From CAZJHX01 sp964545715 (GTDB taxonomy: Bacteria > Myxococcota_A > UBA9042 > GCA-2863065): DNA of 64,000 nt. The first letter of the stretch is position 1. Each line of letters begins with the position of its first letter. Where the stretch lies: positions 1 to 64,000 of the forward strand of contig CAZJHX010000047.1 of assembly GCA_964545715.1 (NCBI GenBank), read 5' to 3'. Made by a program: the position numbers and the translations under genes. Shown piece by piece: positions 29,701 through 38,280 of this stretch. The notes under the pieces are model-generated. The model worked only from the letters and a program-made list of their open reading frames with translations. It made no database searches and had not been told where the DNA came from.

Positions 29701-32460
29701 GTTGCCGTCCGCGCAGGACGTGCCGTTAGCCTTGGCGGGGTTGGTGCAACCGACACCGGAGGTGCACACGTCGGCCGTACAGAAGTTGCCGTCCGCGCAG
29801 TTGAGCGGCGTGCCGGCCTTGCAGCTGCCGCTTTGGCACGTCTCGGTGCCGTTGCACGTGTTGCCGTCAGCGCACGACGTCCCGTTGGCCTTGGGCGGGT
29901 TCGTGCAGCCGACGCCTGCCACGCACTCGTCCGTTGTGCAGAAGTTGCCGTCGGCGCAAGAGGGCGGCGTTCCAGCCTTGCACGTCCCGCTCTGACAGGT
30001 CTCCGTGCCGTTGCAGGCGTTGCCGTCAGCGCACGAGGTCCCATTGGCTTTGGGCGGGTTCGTGCAGCCCACGCCCGACACGCACAGGTCGTCCGTACAG
30101 AAGTTGCCGTCCGCGCAGGACAGCGGCGTCCCACCCTTGCAGGTGCCGCCCTGGCACGTCTCTTCTCCATTGCACTCGGTGCCGTCCGAGCAGGACGACC
30201 CGTTGGCCTTGGGCGGGTTGGTGCAGCCCACAAACGCGACGCAAACGTCTTGCGTGCAGAAGTTGCCGTCCGCGCACGACGGCGGCGTGCCGGCCTTGCA
30301 GGTGCCACTTTGGCAGGTCTCCGTGCCGTTGCAGGCGTTGCCGTCCGCGCACGACGTCCCGTTGGCCTTGGATGGGTTCGTACACCCGACGCCCGCGACG
30401 CACACGTCCAGCGTACAGAAGTTGCCGTCCGCGCAAGTCAGCGGCGTGCCGGCCTTGCAGACACCGCTCTGGCAGGTCTCCGTGCCGTTGCAGGTGTTCC
30501 CGTCGGCGCACGACGTCCCGTTGGTCTTCGCCGGATTGCTGCACCCGGTCGCCGGCGAGCAGACGTCCAGCGTGCAGAAGTTGCCGTCCGCGCATGTCGG
30601 CGGCGCCCCCGCGGTGCAGGTCCCGCCCTGGCAGGTCTCGGTCCCGTTGCAGGCGTCACCGTCGCCGCAGTCGGTGCCGTTGGCCACCGGCAAAAACGCG
30701 CAGCCGGTCGCCGGTACGCAAGTGTCAGTCGTGCAGCTGTCGCCGTCGTTGCAGATGATCGGGGTGTTCACACAATCACCGGCCCCGTCGCACGTGTCGG
30801 TGGTGCACTCGTCGTCATCGTCGCAGTCGACGGCCTCCACGCACTCGGTCCCGTCGCCCGCCTGGTTGCAGGCCAGCACGCCCGCATCACAGCCCGGCTG
30901 CCCGGTACTGCACGCGTTGCCCACGCCAAAGCCCTCATCCGTCTCGCCGTCACAGTCCTGATCTTGGGAGTCGCAGACCTCTGCGGACGCCGGCTGACCC
31001 AGCACCGACGGCGGCACACACAGCTTGTTGCCCGTCTCGCACAGGCACCCGCTCGGACAGCTGGCCGTGCAACCCTGCGAGCAGAAGGGCCCGTTTCCGA
31101 AGTTCACGCAGTTCAAGGACTCACACGCCAGCGAGAAGAGCGGCGCCGGACACGGCCCACCCAACCCCATCGCACCCGGCGCAACACACAGCTTGTCGGG
31201 GTTGAATGTCAGGCATTGCGCGTCACCGGGACACGGCACGGTGTTGCAGATCTGGGTGCACTCGGGTCCGCCCGGACGCCCGAAGTTGGTGCACATCAGC
31301 GACTCGCAGTCGATGTGGCCGGTGCACGAGTCCCCGACCGCGCCCGGCCTCGGGAACACGCACGAGCCCTGCAGACACGCCATGGGCATCTCGCAGTCTG
31401 TGTCGTCGGCGCAGCTCTCAGTGCAATACGGCGGATCACCGCCAAACGACACACAGCTCAGCGACTCGCAGTCGGTGTTGCCCTCGCACAGCTCGCCGGC
31501 AGCCAGCGGCCCGGGCAGCGCACAGACCCCCGACGCGCACTTCATCGGCGATGGGCAGTTGGAGTCCGTCACGCAGCTCTTCGTACAATAGGCCGTCTCT
31601 TTGGCGCTCAGGCAGAAGAGCCCCGCCTGGCACATCGTGCCGCCCCAGCAGTACTCCTGAATGGGCACCGTCCCACCGATCTCTGAGCAGAAACCGAACT
31701 CCGGCGAGCACTGGCCGCCGTTGCACACAAACCCCTCGGGGCAGCTGCCGCACGCCTGATGGCAAAACTTGGCGCCGTCCGCCGGCCGGTTGATGCAGGT
31801 GCCCACCTGACACTGCGCGTTGGTCTGGCAGGAGTCGCACAGCACGCCCTTGGTAAACGGCGTGTTCGGGTACAGGTAGCAGGCCCCGTTGATGTCGTCC
31901 TGATGCAGCGCGCGCGGGGTCGTGGGCGGCGCCTGAAAAAACAGGCTCGCGTCGCGCTCACGCGTGTGACGCAGACCCAGCGCGTGCCCGATCTCATGGG
32001 TCGCGGTGTCCTGCACGTCCTCGGTCCCGGCCTCGCCCAGAGTCGTGCTCCACGTGTGGTTCACGCCGTTGAACTCGATGGTGCTCTGCACGATCTTGCC
32101 CGTGAAGGAGTTGAACGTGTTCGTGGTGATCGCCAGCACGTTGGACGCTGCGGGATCCCAGGTGTTCTCCTCCCAGGTGACACGCACCGTGCCGTTTGCG
32201 GTCGACTCGGCCGTGCCCGACTTCACCCAACTCAGGGCGTTGCAGGCCGCCGCGTCCCACGACGCAAACGCCGCGCTAAGCGCCGCATCCACCTGCCCCA
32301 GCGTCAGGTCGTCGCTGCCGTCCGGGTCGATAAACCAAGGCACTGAGGCCTCGGTCCACTTCGTCTCGTTACCGTTGGTCAGGGTCACTGCCGAATATGC
32401 GTGAGCCGACGCGGTGCTCAGCGTCACCGCCGCGATGATGAGAGCTCTGTGCGCGCTCAT
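26731..32460 (-). CDS. Giant matrixin-type metalloprotease with Cys-repeat array and MYXO-CTERM-like tail
   Basis: The product has 1909 residues. The signal peptide covers residues 1 to about 21. A metzincin/matrixin catalytic domain at about 25-195 contains H155-E-I-G-H159-A-L-G-L-R-H165. Residues about 200-500 are mixed Cys-rich segments, including a MopE-like 'DSQDQDCDGETDEG'. From about 545 to 1805 there are about 23 units of roughly 52 residues with consensus C-x-D-G-N-x-C-T-x-D-x-C ... C-N-G-x-E-T-C-Q-x-G-x-C. An acidic Asp/Thr linker then leads to 'DDGCS', a hydrophobic segment and R-R-R-E, which is MYXO-CTERM-like sorting. It is likely a secreted, surface-tethered protease. Its ATG overlaps the stop of the upstream gene by 4 nt. 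Confidence 0.85.
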   Translation of the reverse strand: MSAHRALIIAAVTLSTASAHAYSAVTLTNGNETKWTEASVPWFIDPDGSDDLTLGQVDAALSAAFASWDAAACNALSWVKSGTAESTANGTVRVTWEENTWDPAASNVLAITTNTFNSFTGKIVQSTIEFNGVNHTWSTTLGEAGTEDVQDTATHEIGHALGLRHTRERDASLFFQAPPTTPRALHQDDINGACYLYPNTPFTKGVLCDSCQTNAQCQVGTCINRPADGAKFCHQACGSCPEGFVCNGGQCSPEFGFCSEIGGTVPIQEYCWGGTMCQAGLFCLSAKETAYCTKSCVTDSNCPSPMKCASGVCALPGPLAAGELCEGNTDCESLSCVSFGGDPPYCTESCADDTDCEMPMACLQGSCVFPRPGAVGDSCTGHIDCESLMCTNFGRPGGPECTQICNTVPCPGDAQCLTFNPDKLCVAPGAMGLGGPCPAPLFSLACESLNCVNFGNGPFCSQGCTASCPSGCLCETGNKLCVPPSVLGQPASAEVCDSQDQDCDGETDEGFGVGNACSTGQPGCDAGVLACNQAGDGTECVEAVDCDDDDECTTDTCDGAGDCVNTPIICNDGDSCTTDTCVPATGCAFLPVANGTDCGDGDACNGTETCQGGTCTAGAPPTCADGNFCTLDVCSPATGCSNPAKTNGTSCADGNTCNGTETCQSGVCKAGTPLTCADGNFCTLDVCVAGVGCTNPSKANGTSCADGNACNGTETCQSGTCKAGTPPSCADGNFCTQDVCVAFVGCTNPPKANGSSCSDGTECNGEETCQGGTCKGGTPLSCADGNFCTDDLCVSGVGCTNPPKANGTSCADGNACNGTETCQSGTCKAGTPPSCADGNFCTTDECVAGVGCTNPPKANGTSCADGNTCNGTETCQSGSCKAGTPLNCADGNFCTADVCTSGVGCTNPAKANGTSCADGNACNGEETCQTGTCKAGSPPTCADGNFCTLDECVTGVGCTNPSKANGSSCADGDACNGEEACQSGTCKAGTPLNCADGNFCTEDVCVAGGGCTNPPKANGSSCADANACNGTETCQSGTCKAGTPPTCADSNFCTEDVCVAGVGCTNPPKSNGTGCGDGNACNGTELCQSGKCQGGSVPTCADGNFCTQDVCDPAVGCTNPHKANGSSCADSNVCNGTETCQTGTCTAGTLLSCDDGNGCTTDACTLASGCTNTPVANGTACSDGDSCNGAETCQGGECAGGPPSECNDNNPCTTDTCTPDGGCNNAPVANGVACGDGDVCNGAETCQAGKCAAGSPLVCDDGNVCTTDACAGGGCSNTPVPNGTGCSDGDECNGAEACQDGKCAGGPPSVCNDGNPCTKDGCTPGGGCTNTPLEDGAECGDGDPCNGDEHCVSGGCTFNDPPNCDDGNACTTDECVGGGCKNTALSDGTACDDGDSCNGEETCQGGACAAGAPSECNDGNPCTIDGCTPDGGCTNTPTANGTSCGDGNACNGDETCQAGACTSGMAPSCDDGNACTTDTCTEAAGCQSAPAVDGTPCGDGDACDGAQTCQGGACVAGAAPVCDDGNACTTDSCAAGACTNTPVGDGAACSDGDLCNGMETCQAGACAAGEALGCDDGNPCTTDVCDATTGCLSSVAPDGTSCSGGDPCAGANTCQGGSCILGPVIDCGDGNPCTADTCDAQGNCINDPAPDGTSCGDDNPCDGEEQCQTGVCTKLPPPDCDDGNPCTLDECSDVEHACVSTPMEEGAPCDDGDLCNGGEECIGGECIGSDGPPDCDDGNPCTADTCGAALGCVNAPLAFGTDCADSDACNGVEVCENGACVSGAPVDCDDGNECTADTCNPSTGGCSNIEIPGCGEDTTGDDTGEDPTGDDVVGDDTSDDTTDGNPTSDTGDDVTGSGTGGVTPPTGPVLVAGEEDDGCSAAPSSSRAPTMLLFLLIMFAQQLTLRRRE
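27040..30830 (-). repeat. About 23 tandem Cys-rich coding repeats (about 156 bp)
   Basis: In-frame array inside the metalloprotease gene. Units in the window half 28900-30650 are the most alike (G-N-F-C-T, G-C-T-N-P, A-N-G-T-S-C-A-D-G), while units nearer the C-terminus are more diverged. This suggests recent expansion in the N-terminal half of the array. Confidence 0.88.
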
Positions 32461-32984
32461 CGTGCCTGCACCACGGCCCGGATGCGGTCCGCCATGTCAC
32501 GATACTCGCTCGGCGGCGGCGCGCCCGGACGTCCCACCAGCACCGCGCCGCCCAGATCACGCGTCACGCGCTCCACCCCGCCATGATGCTCAACCACATA
32601 GCGGCCCTGCGCCATGCCGACCACGTAGTACAGGCGGCCGTCGGTGTTCAGAAACAGCAGCACCGTCTGCCCCAGCCGCAGCTGGCCGGTCCCGGCGACC
32701 TCCTGACGAATGTTCCCCAGCGTCCCGCCAAGCTGTCGCACCTCGACCGCCAACGTGGGAACAGCGCCCTTCAGCACCTCGTCCACCAGCACCACCGAGT
32801 CGGTGTACACGCGCTGGCGCTGCACGTCCCAGGTGGGCCCCTGCGACAACACGCGGCCGCGCACAACGACCTGAGCCTGAGCGACCATCGCGTCCAGGTC
32901 CAATGCCCGGATGCGGGTCGCGTCGGCAGGGATACAAAAGAGAAGTGCTGCTGTCATGGCAGCCAGGGAGATTGTCAGGCGCAT
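32457..32984 (-). CDS. Small secreted protein coupled to the metalloprotease
   Basis: The product has 175 residues with a Sec signal peptide ending near A-D-A-T (residue 22). The mature part is predicted beta-rich, with 'VVRGRVLSQGPTW', 'VDEVLKGAVP', 'GQTVLLFLNTDGRLYYVVGMAQGRY' and a conserved-looking 'EHHGG'. I do not recognise a named family. Its stop overlaps the ATG of the giant metalloprotease by 4 nt, so the two are produced together. It could be a folding or inhibitory partner of the protease, but that is a guess from context. The C-terminal residues are charged and helical. Confidence 0.75.
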   Translation of the reverse strand: MRLTISLAAMTAALLFCIPADATRIRALDLDAMVAQAQVVVRGRVLSQGPTWDVQRQRVYTDSVVLVDEVLKGAVPTLAVEVRQLGGTLGNIRQEVAGTGQLRLGQTVLLFLNTDGRLYYVVGMAQGRYVVEHHGGVERVTRDLGGAVLVGRPGAPPPSEYRDMADRIRAVVQAR

Positions 32985-33036
32985 CCAAGAAGTTTACCGG
33001 CTGGATGCGTCGCGCTCCACTAAGGAGCAACTCAAA

Positions 33037-33123
33037 GCCCTCTGGGAAGGGCCTGAGTGGCGCTGTGAGGAAGGATCATCGAGCCCTCTGGGAAGGGCTC
33101 GTGTGGGCCCTCCGAAGAGGACC
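33037..33123. repeat. Cluster of three related hairpins, possible terminators
   Basis: Two copies of an identical 16-nt core, GCCCTCTGGGAAGGGC (33037-33052 and within 33081-33100), form stems around the same CTGGGA loop; the second extends to a 7-bp stem, GAGCCCT/AGGGCTC. A third hairpin with one mismatch follows at 33106-33123. They lie between the end of the 33220 gene and the start of the 32984 gene on the minus strand, where they could end transcription of the former. Confidence 0.6.
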
Positions 33124-33219
33124 GTTTCAGCCCCCTGGGAGAGACTGTTGGGGTGGGGAGGAGGGTAGCCGAACCCCGTCGCGCCTCGTAACGGACAGCG
33201 CTGCGGAGTTTACTTTCAG

Positions 33220-35034
33220 CTACCGCTCGAGCACCTCGTGACGGCTTCGACGCAGCCAGGCCATCAAGGCCAGCGCGGCGAGCATCATGAATCCGGTGCT
33301 GCTGCTCCCACGATCGGTCGAACCCAGCGTGCAACCCGCGTTGGCCGCATCCGGCACGGGGGTCTTGGGTCCGTTGCCCTCCGGCGCATACTGGGCCGGG
33401 GGGGTGGTGGTGTTGTCCGGCTCGCCGGCGTACGGCTGGTCGTGGGGACCGCCATCCTTGCCGTACGGGTCGGGCTCGGGGTTGTCGATATCGTGCTGCG
33501 GACCCTCATCGTTGGCCACGCCCTCGTCGTCGGGCTCCCAGCCGTTGTCCAGAACGCCGTCGCAGTCGTTGTCCACGCCGTCAGCGCCGCTCTCGGGGGT
33601 CGGGGCCACCGCGTCACAGCCCTCGAACTTGCCCTCGAAGCAGCCCTCGTAGCCGGAGCCACAGGCGGTGCTGCACTCGCGAACGATGTCCTCGTCCACA
33701 ACGCCGTCGCAGTCGTTGTCCAGACCGTCGCAAAGCGTCTCGATGGGCTCGTACACGCTCATGACCGGGCAGGCCCAGTTGTTGTCGACGCACTCGGGCT
33801 CGGCCATGCCGCAGACGCCCTTGCTCTTGCAGGTACCGGCGGGGGCGATGTCGCCCGGGAGGCACACACCGCGGGGGGGCGTAACCCAGATGTCGCCGAC
33901 GGAGACGCTCAGGCCCTCGTAGCCGTCGATCCACAGCGGAATCTTGTGACGGAACATGCCGCCAATCTCGATCTCGTCGATGTGCACCGGAGTGCCGCGC
34001 TGCGCCTGCACCACGATGAAGTACTCGTAGTAGCCGGAGTCTTCCTGGTTCTCTTTGTCGTGCGGCAGGACGACCATCTTGTAGTGAATGTCCTGACCGC
34101 CGGACTGCACCAGCATCTGCCACTTGTAAAGGGTGATGGTGTACTGGGACTGCACCTTGAAGTCGTTGTTGACGTAACCCTTGGCCTGGATGTTGGCATC
34201 CGCCGTCAGGTCGGCGACCGCGCCACCCTCTTTGAACTGCTTGCTGGCCTTGCCCTTGACGTTGCCGGTGCCCTGGAGGCTGTAGCCCGCGCCGTAGCTC
34301 TCGCTGATCTGCATGACCTTGACGGGCTCCCATTTGTACGTCTCGAAGGGCACACAGAAGTCCCAACGAAGCGCGCCGTGAGCGCCGCCCTCTTCCATGT
34401 AGACGTCCAGGTGCTGGGAGGGCTGCACGTCGTTCCAGAAGAAGATGTAGTCATCGACGAAGTTGGGCTCCTTGGCCAGGAACCACTTGTCCCACGGGTT
34501 GGGAGAGGACTTCACTTTCACCTGCATGACGTAGAAGTCGGACCCACGGGGAATGGAGCTCTCGAACCAGAAGAACTCGACGATGGCGTCCACCGAGTTG
34601 CCGGTGTCGTCGTTTTTCACGCCGAAGTAGAACGTCGACCCCTGCCAGTAGCTGTAGCGGTCGTTGTCCGCGTCGTCGTACACGCCCGGCGTGGTGCCGC
34701 CCTGCACGATGACGTCCTCGTCGCCTTTGAGAATGCGCGCGCCGGCGAAGTTGGTGCCGGTCTCGCTGGTGCCTGCGGTGAGAGTGACTTTCTGCGGGTC
34801 GAAGGTCCAGGTGGCGCCCTCGAGGTCCGTCTTCGGCTTGTAGTCCTCGTTTTTGTCGGACTCTTCGTAGCCCACGACCGCCGCGCCGTCGTCACCGGCG
34901 GGGTCGTCCTTCTTCCCGTCCGCGGCCGGGTCCTCTTTCTCGCCGTCCATCGGGGCGGCGGTGGCGATCGAAGCGGCGGCCATCAGAGCGGCTGCGGCAA
35001 GAAGTGCTGTCCAGTTTTTGTAGCTCGTCGTCAT
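33220..35034 (-). CDS. Secreted MopE-motif protein with MYXO-CTERM-like tail
   Basis: The product has 604 residues. The signal peptide (residues 1 to about 27) is followed by an acidic, Lys/Asp-rich spacer to about residue 70. Residues about 75-390 form a beta-rich domain without a recognised family. Two MopE-type metal-binding motifs follow, 'CDGLDNDCDGVVDED' near residue 435 and 'DGVDNDCDGVLDNG' near 480, then a Pro/Asp linker. The tail 'AGCTLGS', hydrophobic segment and R-R-S-R cluster fit MYXO-CTERM sorting, so the product is probably secreted and attached to the surface. No enzymatic motif is visible. The hairpin cluster downstream may be its terminator. Confidence 0.82.
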   Translation of the reverse strand: MTTSYKNWTALLAAAALMAAASIATAAPMDGEKEDPAADGKKDDPAGDDGAAVVGYEESDKNEDYKPKTDLEGATWTFDPQKVTLTAGTSETGTNFAGARILKGDEDVIVQGGTTPGVYDDADNDRYSYWQGSTFYFGVKNDDTGNSVDAIVEFFWFESSIPRGSDFYVMQVKVKSSPNPWDKWFLAKEPNFVDDYIFFWNDVQPSQHLDVYMEEGGAHGALRWDFCVPFETYKWEPVKVMQISESYGAGYSLQGTGNVKGKASKQFKEGGAVADLTADANIQAKGYVNNDFKVQSQYTITLYKWQMLVQSGGQDIHYKMVVLPHDKENQEDSGYYEYFIVVQAQRGTPVHIDEIEIGGMFRHKIPLWIDGYEGLSVSVGDIWVTPPRGVCLPGDIAPAGTCKSKGVCGMAEPECVDNNWACPVMSVYEPIETLCDGLDNDCDGVVDEDIVRECSTACGSGYEGCFEGKFEGCDAVAPTPESGADGVDNDCDGVLDNGWEPDDEGVANDEGPQHDIDNPEPDPYGKDGGPHDQPYAGEPDNTTTPPAQYAPEGNGPKTPVPDAANAGCTLGSTDRGSSSTGFMMLAALALMAWLRRSRHEVLER

Positions 35035-35190
35035 GTCTCTCTCCCATTCCCAGGCCGGGGCTCCCAGACCCCGTCTGCCACCCTTTACTGCAAAGGCCTT
35101 GCCACCACACCAAACCTGTTGTTTTCACAGCGAATAGAGCGGTCGTGGTGCTCATTGACCCCACCCGCCTTTCGTGTAATACCTCTCCCC

Positions 35191-36906
35191 ATGATCGAAC
35201 CGATGACACCGACCCCCATCTCCGAGCTGGACGCCGCGATCGAGGCCCTGACTGAGGGCAAAGACCGCTTCGCCACGCTCGCAATCTCGGACCGCATCAA
35301 CCTGATCGACCACGCAGTCGACGGAATCCGCGCCGTAGAGGAGGCCTGGATCGCCCGCGCCTGCGAGGCCAAGGGCCTGGACCCGGCCGCCCCCAACTCG
35401 GGGGAGGAGTGGCTGGGCGGCCCCATGGTGACGCTCAGAAACCTGCGCCTACTGCGCCAATCCCTGATGGATGTGCGCGACTACGGCCGCCCGCGCCTGC
35501 CCGACAACTCGATCAAGACCGCGATCAACGGCCAGACGGTGGTGCAGGTGTTCCCGGACACCATGTTCGACAAGCTGCTGTATCAGGGCTTCACGGGCGA
35601 GATCTGGATGGAGCCCGAGATCACGCTGGACAACCTCGAGGCGTCCACCGCCGTCGTCTACAACAGCGACGAGCCGCCGGTCGGCGCCGTCTCCCTGGTC
35701 CTGGGCGCCGGCAACGTCTCCAGCATCGGCCCCATGGACGTGCTCTACAAGCTGTTCGCGGAGAACGAGGTTTGCCTGCTCAAGATGAACCCGGTCAACG
35801 AGTACGTCGGCCCGTTCGTCGAGCAGGCGTTCAGCTCGTTTGTCGACGCCGGCTTCCTACGCGTGGTGTACGGGGGCGCCGAGGTCGGCGACTACCTGTG
35901 CAAGCACCCGGGAGTCGACAACATTCACATCACCGGCTCGGACAAGACGCACGACATCATCGTGTGGGGCCCCCCCGGTGAGGAGCGCGAGCGCCGCCTG
36001 GCCGACGACGACCCGGTCAACCCCAAGCCGATCACCAGCGAGCTCGGGTGCGTGACCCCTGTGATCGTGGTGCCCGGCAAGTGGTCCGCCGCCGACCTGG
36101 CGTTCCAGGCCCAGAACGTGGCCGCCATGGTCGCCAACAACGGCTCCTTCAACTGCAACGCGGCCAAGGTGCTCATCGTCCACGACGAGTGGAAGCAGAA
36201 GACGGAGTTCGTGGACGCGGTCAAGCAGGCCCTGACCACGACCCCGCGCCGCGCCGCCTACTACCCGGGCGCCCACTCACGCTACGATTCATTCCTGGCG
36301 GCGCATCCCGAGGCGGACAAGCTGGGCCCACGCACCGACGACGTCGTGCCGTGGACGCTGATCCGCGACGTGGACAGCGCCAACCACGACGACATGTGCT
36401 TCACCACCGAGGCGTTCTGCGGCGTCCTGGCTCAAACAGCCATCTCCGCCGAGAGCACCGCCGACTACGTGCGCAGCGTGGTCGACTTCTGCAACGACCA
36501 CGTCTGGGGCACGCTGAGCTGCTCAATGATCGTGCACCCCAAAGTGCACAAGGACGCGGCCCTCAACCCGGTCATCGAGCAGGCGATCGCCGACCTGCGC
36601 TACGGCACCGTCGCGGTCAACCACTGGGCGGCGCTGGCCTACGGGCTGTGCTCCACCACCTGGGGCGCGTACCCAGGCCACACCAACAAGGACATCCAAA
36701 GCGGCGTCGGCGTGGTCCACAACACGTTCTTGTTCGACAAGCCCCAGAAGACCGTCATCCGCGGACCCTTCCGGGTTGCGCCCAAGCCGCCGTGGTTCGC
36801 CAGCAACAAGCGCACACACGCCATCGCGCGCCGGCTGACGGCGTTCGAAGCGGACCCGAGCGTGCTCAAGATCCCCGGAATCGTGTTTAACTCGCTGCTG
36901 GGCTGA
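35191..36906 (+). CDS. Aldehyde dehydrogenase family protein
   Basis: The product has 571 residues, longer than a typical ALDH (about 480-500). The catalytic Cys lies in 'NNGSFNCNAAKVL' and the general-base Glu in 'TSELGCVTPVIVV'. The cofactor-binding region has 'VLGAGNVSSIG' and 'HITGSDKTHD'. An extra segment between the Rossmann and catalytic parts ('PGEERERRLADDDPVNPK') is unusual. It would oxidise an aldehyde with NAD(P)+; the substrate is unknown. No Shine-Dalgarno is visible before ATG 35191 (pyrimidine-rich leader); ATG 35203 is an alternative. The longer frame back to 33238 is antisense and rejected. Its 3' end overlaps the convergent operon by 20 nt. Confidence 0.87.
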   Translation: MIEPMTPTPISELDAAIEALTEGKDRFATLAISDRINLIDHAVDGIRAVEEAWIARACEAKGLDPAAPNSGEEWLGGPMVTLRNLRLLRQSLMDVRDYGRPRLPDNSIKTAINGQTVVQVFPDTMFDKLLYQGFTGEIWMEPEITLDNLEASTAVVYNSDEPPVGAVSLVLGAGNVSSIGPMDVLYKLFAENEVCLLKMNPVNEYVGPFVEQAFSSFVDAGFLRVVYGGAEVGDYLCKHPGVDNIHITGSDKTHDIIVWGPPGEERERRLADDDPVNPKPITSELGCVTPVIVVPGKWSAADLAFQAQNVAAMVANNGSFNCNAAKVLIVHDEWKQKTEFVDAVKQALTTTPRRAAYYPGAHSRYDSFLAAHPEADKLGPRTDDVVPWTLIRDVDSANHDDMCFTTEAFCGVLAQTAISAESTADYVRSVVDFCNDHVWGTLSCSMIVHPKVHKDAALNPVIEQAIADLRYGTVAVNHWAALAYGLCSTTWGAYPGHTNKDIQSGVGVVHNTFLFDKPQKTVIRGPFRVAPKPPWFASNKRTHAIARRLTAFEADPSVLKIPGIVFNSLLG

Positions 36907-37411
36907 CCATCGACGGCGCGGCTGATGGCCGCACCTCGCGCACGTCCTGGATGATGCCGATGCCGATCGGCAGCAGCAGCATCAGGCCAAAGACCAGGAC
37001 GCTCTTCTCCCAGACACTCCAGGGCATCTGCTCTTCAAAACGAAAGCTGATCTGGTTAGGCGTGGACAAAAACTCGCGGATCTTGTCCGCCACCACCGCC
37101 ACCTGCTGGGGATCGGAGTGCAGCGACGTCACCGGCACCGCGCCGTAGGACGTGTCCATCCACAGCCGCCAGTGCTCGCGATAGGCCAGGTCCTGGGGCT
37201 CCATGAAGTAGCCGCCGATCGTGTCGGCGGGAAGCGTCCGACTCACATCCCAGGTCAGTGATCGCGTCGTAAAATTGCAGACGCCCGCCGACCCATTGTC
37301 TCGGATGCATTCGACAGACGCCCAGGTCGTTTTCATCGACAGCTGCAGCGAGAAATACCCCACCAGAAGCAGCGCGAGAGACCAGGCAAAGAACGGGATG
37401 CGACGACGCAC
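36887..37411 (-). CDS. Small two-span membrane protein
   Basis: The product has 174 residues, with a transmembrane helix at residues about 6-26 and another at about 137-155, flanking a roughly 110-residue exported or lumenal domain with two Cys. The family is not recognised. It is the last gene of the seven-gene minus-strand operon, starting 16 nt after the acyltransferase gene, and overlaps the aldehyde dehydrogenase gene tail-to-tail by 20 nt. The exported domain includes 'ECIRDNGSAGVC', which may form a disulfide. Confidence 0.7.
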   Translation of the reverse strand: MRRRIPFFAWSLALLLVGYFSLQLSMKTTWASVECIRDNGSAGVCNFTTRSLTWDVSRTLPADTIGGYFMEPQDLAYREHWRLWMDTSYGAVPVTSLHSDPQQVAVVADKIREFLSTPNQISFRFEEQMPWSVWEKSVLVFGLMLLLPIGIGIIQDVREVRPSAAPSMVSPAAS

Positions 37412-37427
37412 CCTCTCAGTCTACAGG

Positions 37428-38270
37428 TTAGTCACCCAGTTCGTCGAAGTGCTCGTACGGGTTTTCGAGATACTGAGTCATCACACGGCTGATGATGGCG
37501 GCGTGCATGCCGTCCATGATCCGGTGATCGAACGTGGCGTGAATATCCATCACCTTGCCCGGCACGACCTGGTCTCCCTCCACGACCGGCACAGAGTCCA
37601 CCGCGCCGACCGCCAGGATCAGCGGACAGCGTGAATAGGGCACCAGCGGCGCATAGGCGGTCTTCAGCCCCAATGAGCCGATGTTGGTGATCATGGCGGT
37701 CCCGAACGGATCTTTGGGGATGCCGGCCCAGCGCATGTTCAGGTTCAGCGTGTAGCTCAAGAAGCTCGTCAGCCGCAGCATCCAGTGGACGATCCAAAAC
37801 GGCATGATCTTGAAGTTGCCCCGCACCTTCTGCATCTCGACGTCTTTGCGGTTGCGCACCACCTCGACCTGCTCAATAAACTCGGTGACCACGTCCTCGA
37901 GCGTCTTGTCCTCCAGCTTTCGAATCGTCAGCGCGGACAGGTCGATCTTCTTGTCAGCGCCCTCGCCCTCTTCCATGGCCACTTGAAACGACATGGTGAT
38001 GTCGCCGCGGCGGTACAGCCGGTTGAAGCGGACCATGCAGTTGGCGTTGGGCATCTTCTTGATCGCCGCTGTCAATGCCACGCACACCAACTGGAGCACG
38101 GTGAGCTTCTTGCCCTTTTTCTCCCGAAACTCCTCCACGTACTGCAGCGCCTTGTCCATGCGGACGCGCATCGTGCCGTAGACGGAGGGATCGTACGTCG
38201 TGCGCCATGTCCCCAGCGCGATCTTGCGAAACGAGGACACCTTCTGCTTGTGCAGCTCAATGTTAGGCAT
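37428..38270 (-). CDS. Lipoyl-less 2-oxoacid dehydrogenase E2-type acyltransferase
   Basis: The product has 280 residues and consists only of the catalytic, CAT-like acyltransferase fold. It has the active-site motif H249-R-I-M-D253-G near the C-terminus and the preceding 'AMITNIGSLGLKTAY' strand pair. Normal E2 subunits are 400 residues or more, with lipoyl and peripheral-subunit-binding domains; both are absent here, so it cannot act as a standard dehydrogenase core. It may acylate another substrate or carrier. It starts 10 nt downstream of the ATP-grasp gene in a compact operon, which suggests a role in the same pathway. Confidence 0.85.
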   Translation of the reverse strand: MPNIELHKQKVSSFRKIALGTWRTTYDPSVYGTMRVRMDKALQYVEEFREKKGKKLTVLQLVCVALTAAIKKMPNANCMVRFNRLYRRGDITMSFQVAMEEGEGADKKIDLSALTIRKLEDKTLEDVVTEFIEQVEVVRNRKDVEMQKVRGNFKIMPFWIVHWMLRLTSFLSYTLNLNMRWAGIPKDPFGTAMITNIGSLGLKTAYAPLVPYSRCPLILAVGAVDSVPVVEGDQVVPGKVMDIHATFDHRIMDGMHAAIISRVMTQYLENPYEHFDELGD

Positions 38271-38280
38271 GAGCCCGACT

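Noticed and set aside
27040..30830. Regular repeats resembling a CRISPR or satellite array
   Set aside because: The period of about 156 bp, steady reading frame and conserved cysteines show coding repeats; there are no short identical repeats with unique spacers.
27373..31686. 1437-codon open frame on the plus strand
   Set aside because: It is antisense to the giant metalloprotease and stays open because the repeat array has strong GC and codon periodicity. The minus-strand frame has signal peptide, protease motif and Cys repeats.
33238..35190. Upstream extension of the aldehyde dehydrogenase frame (plus strand)
   Set aside because: It lies antisense to the MopE/MYXO-CTERM gene. Homology to aldehyde dehydrogenase begins at about 35191.
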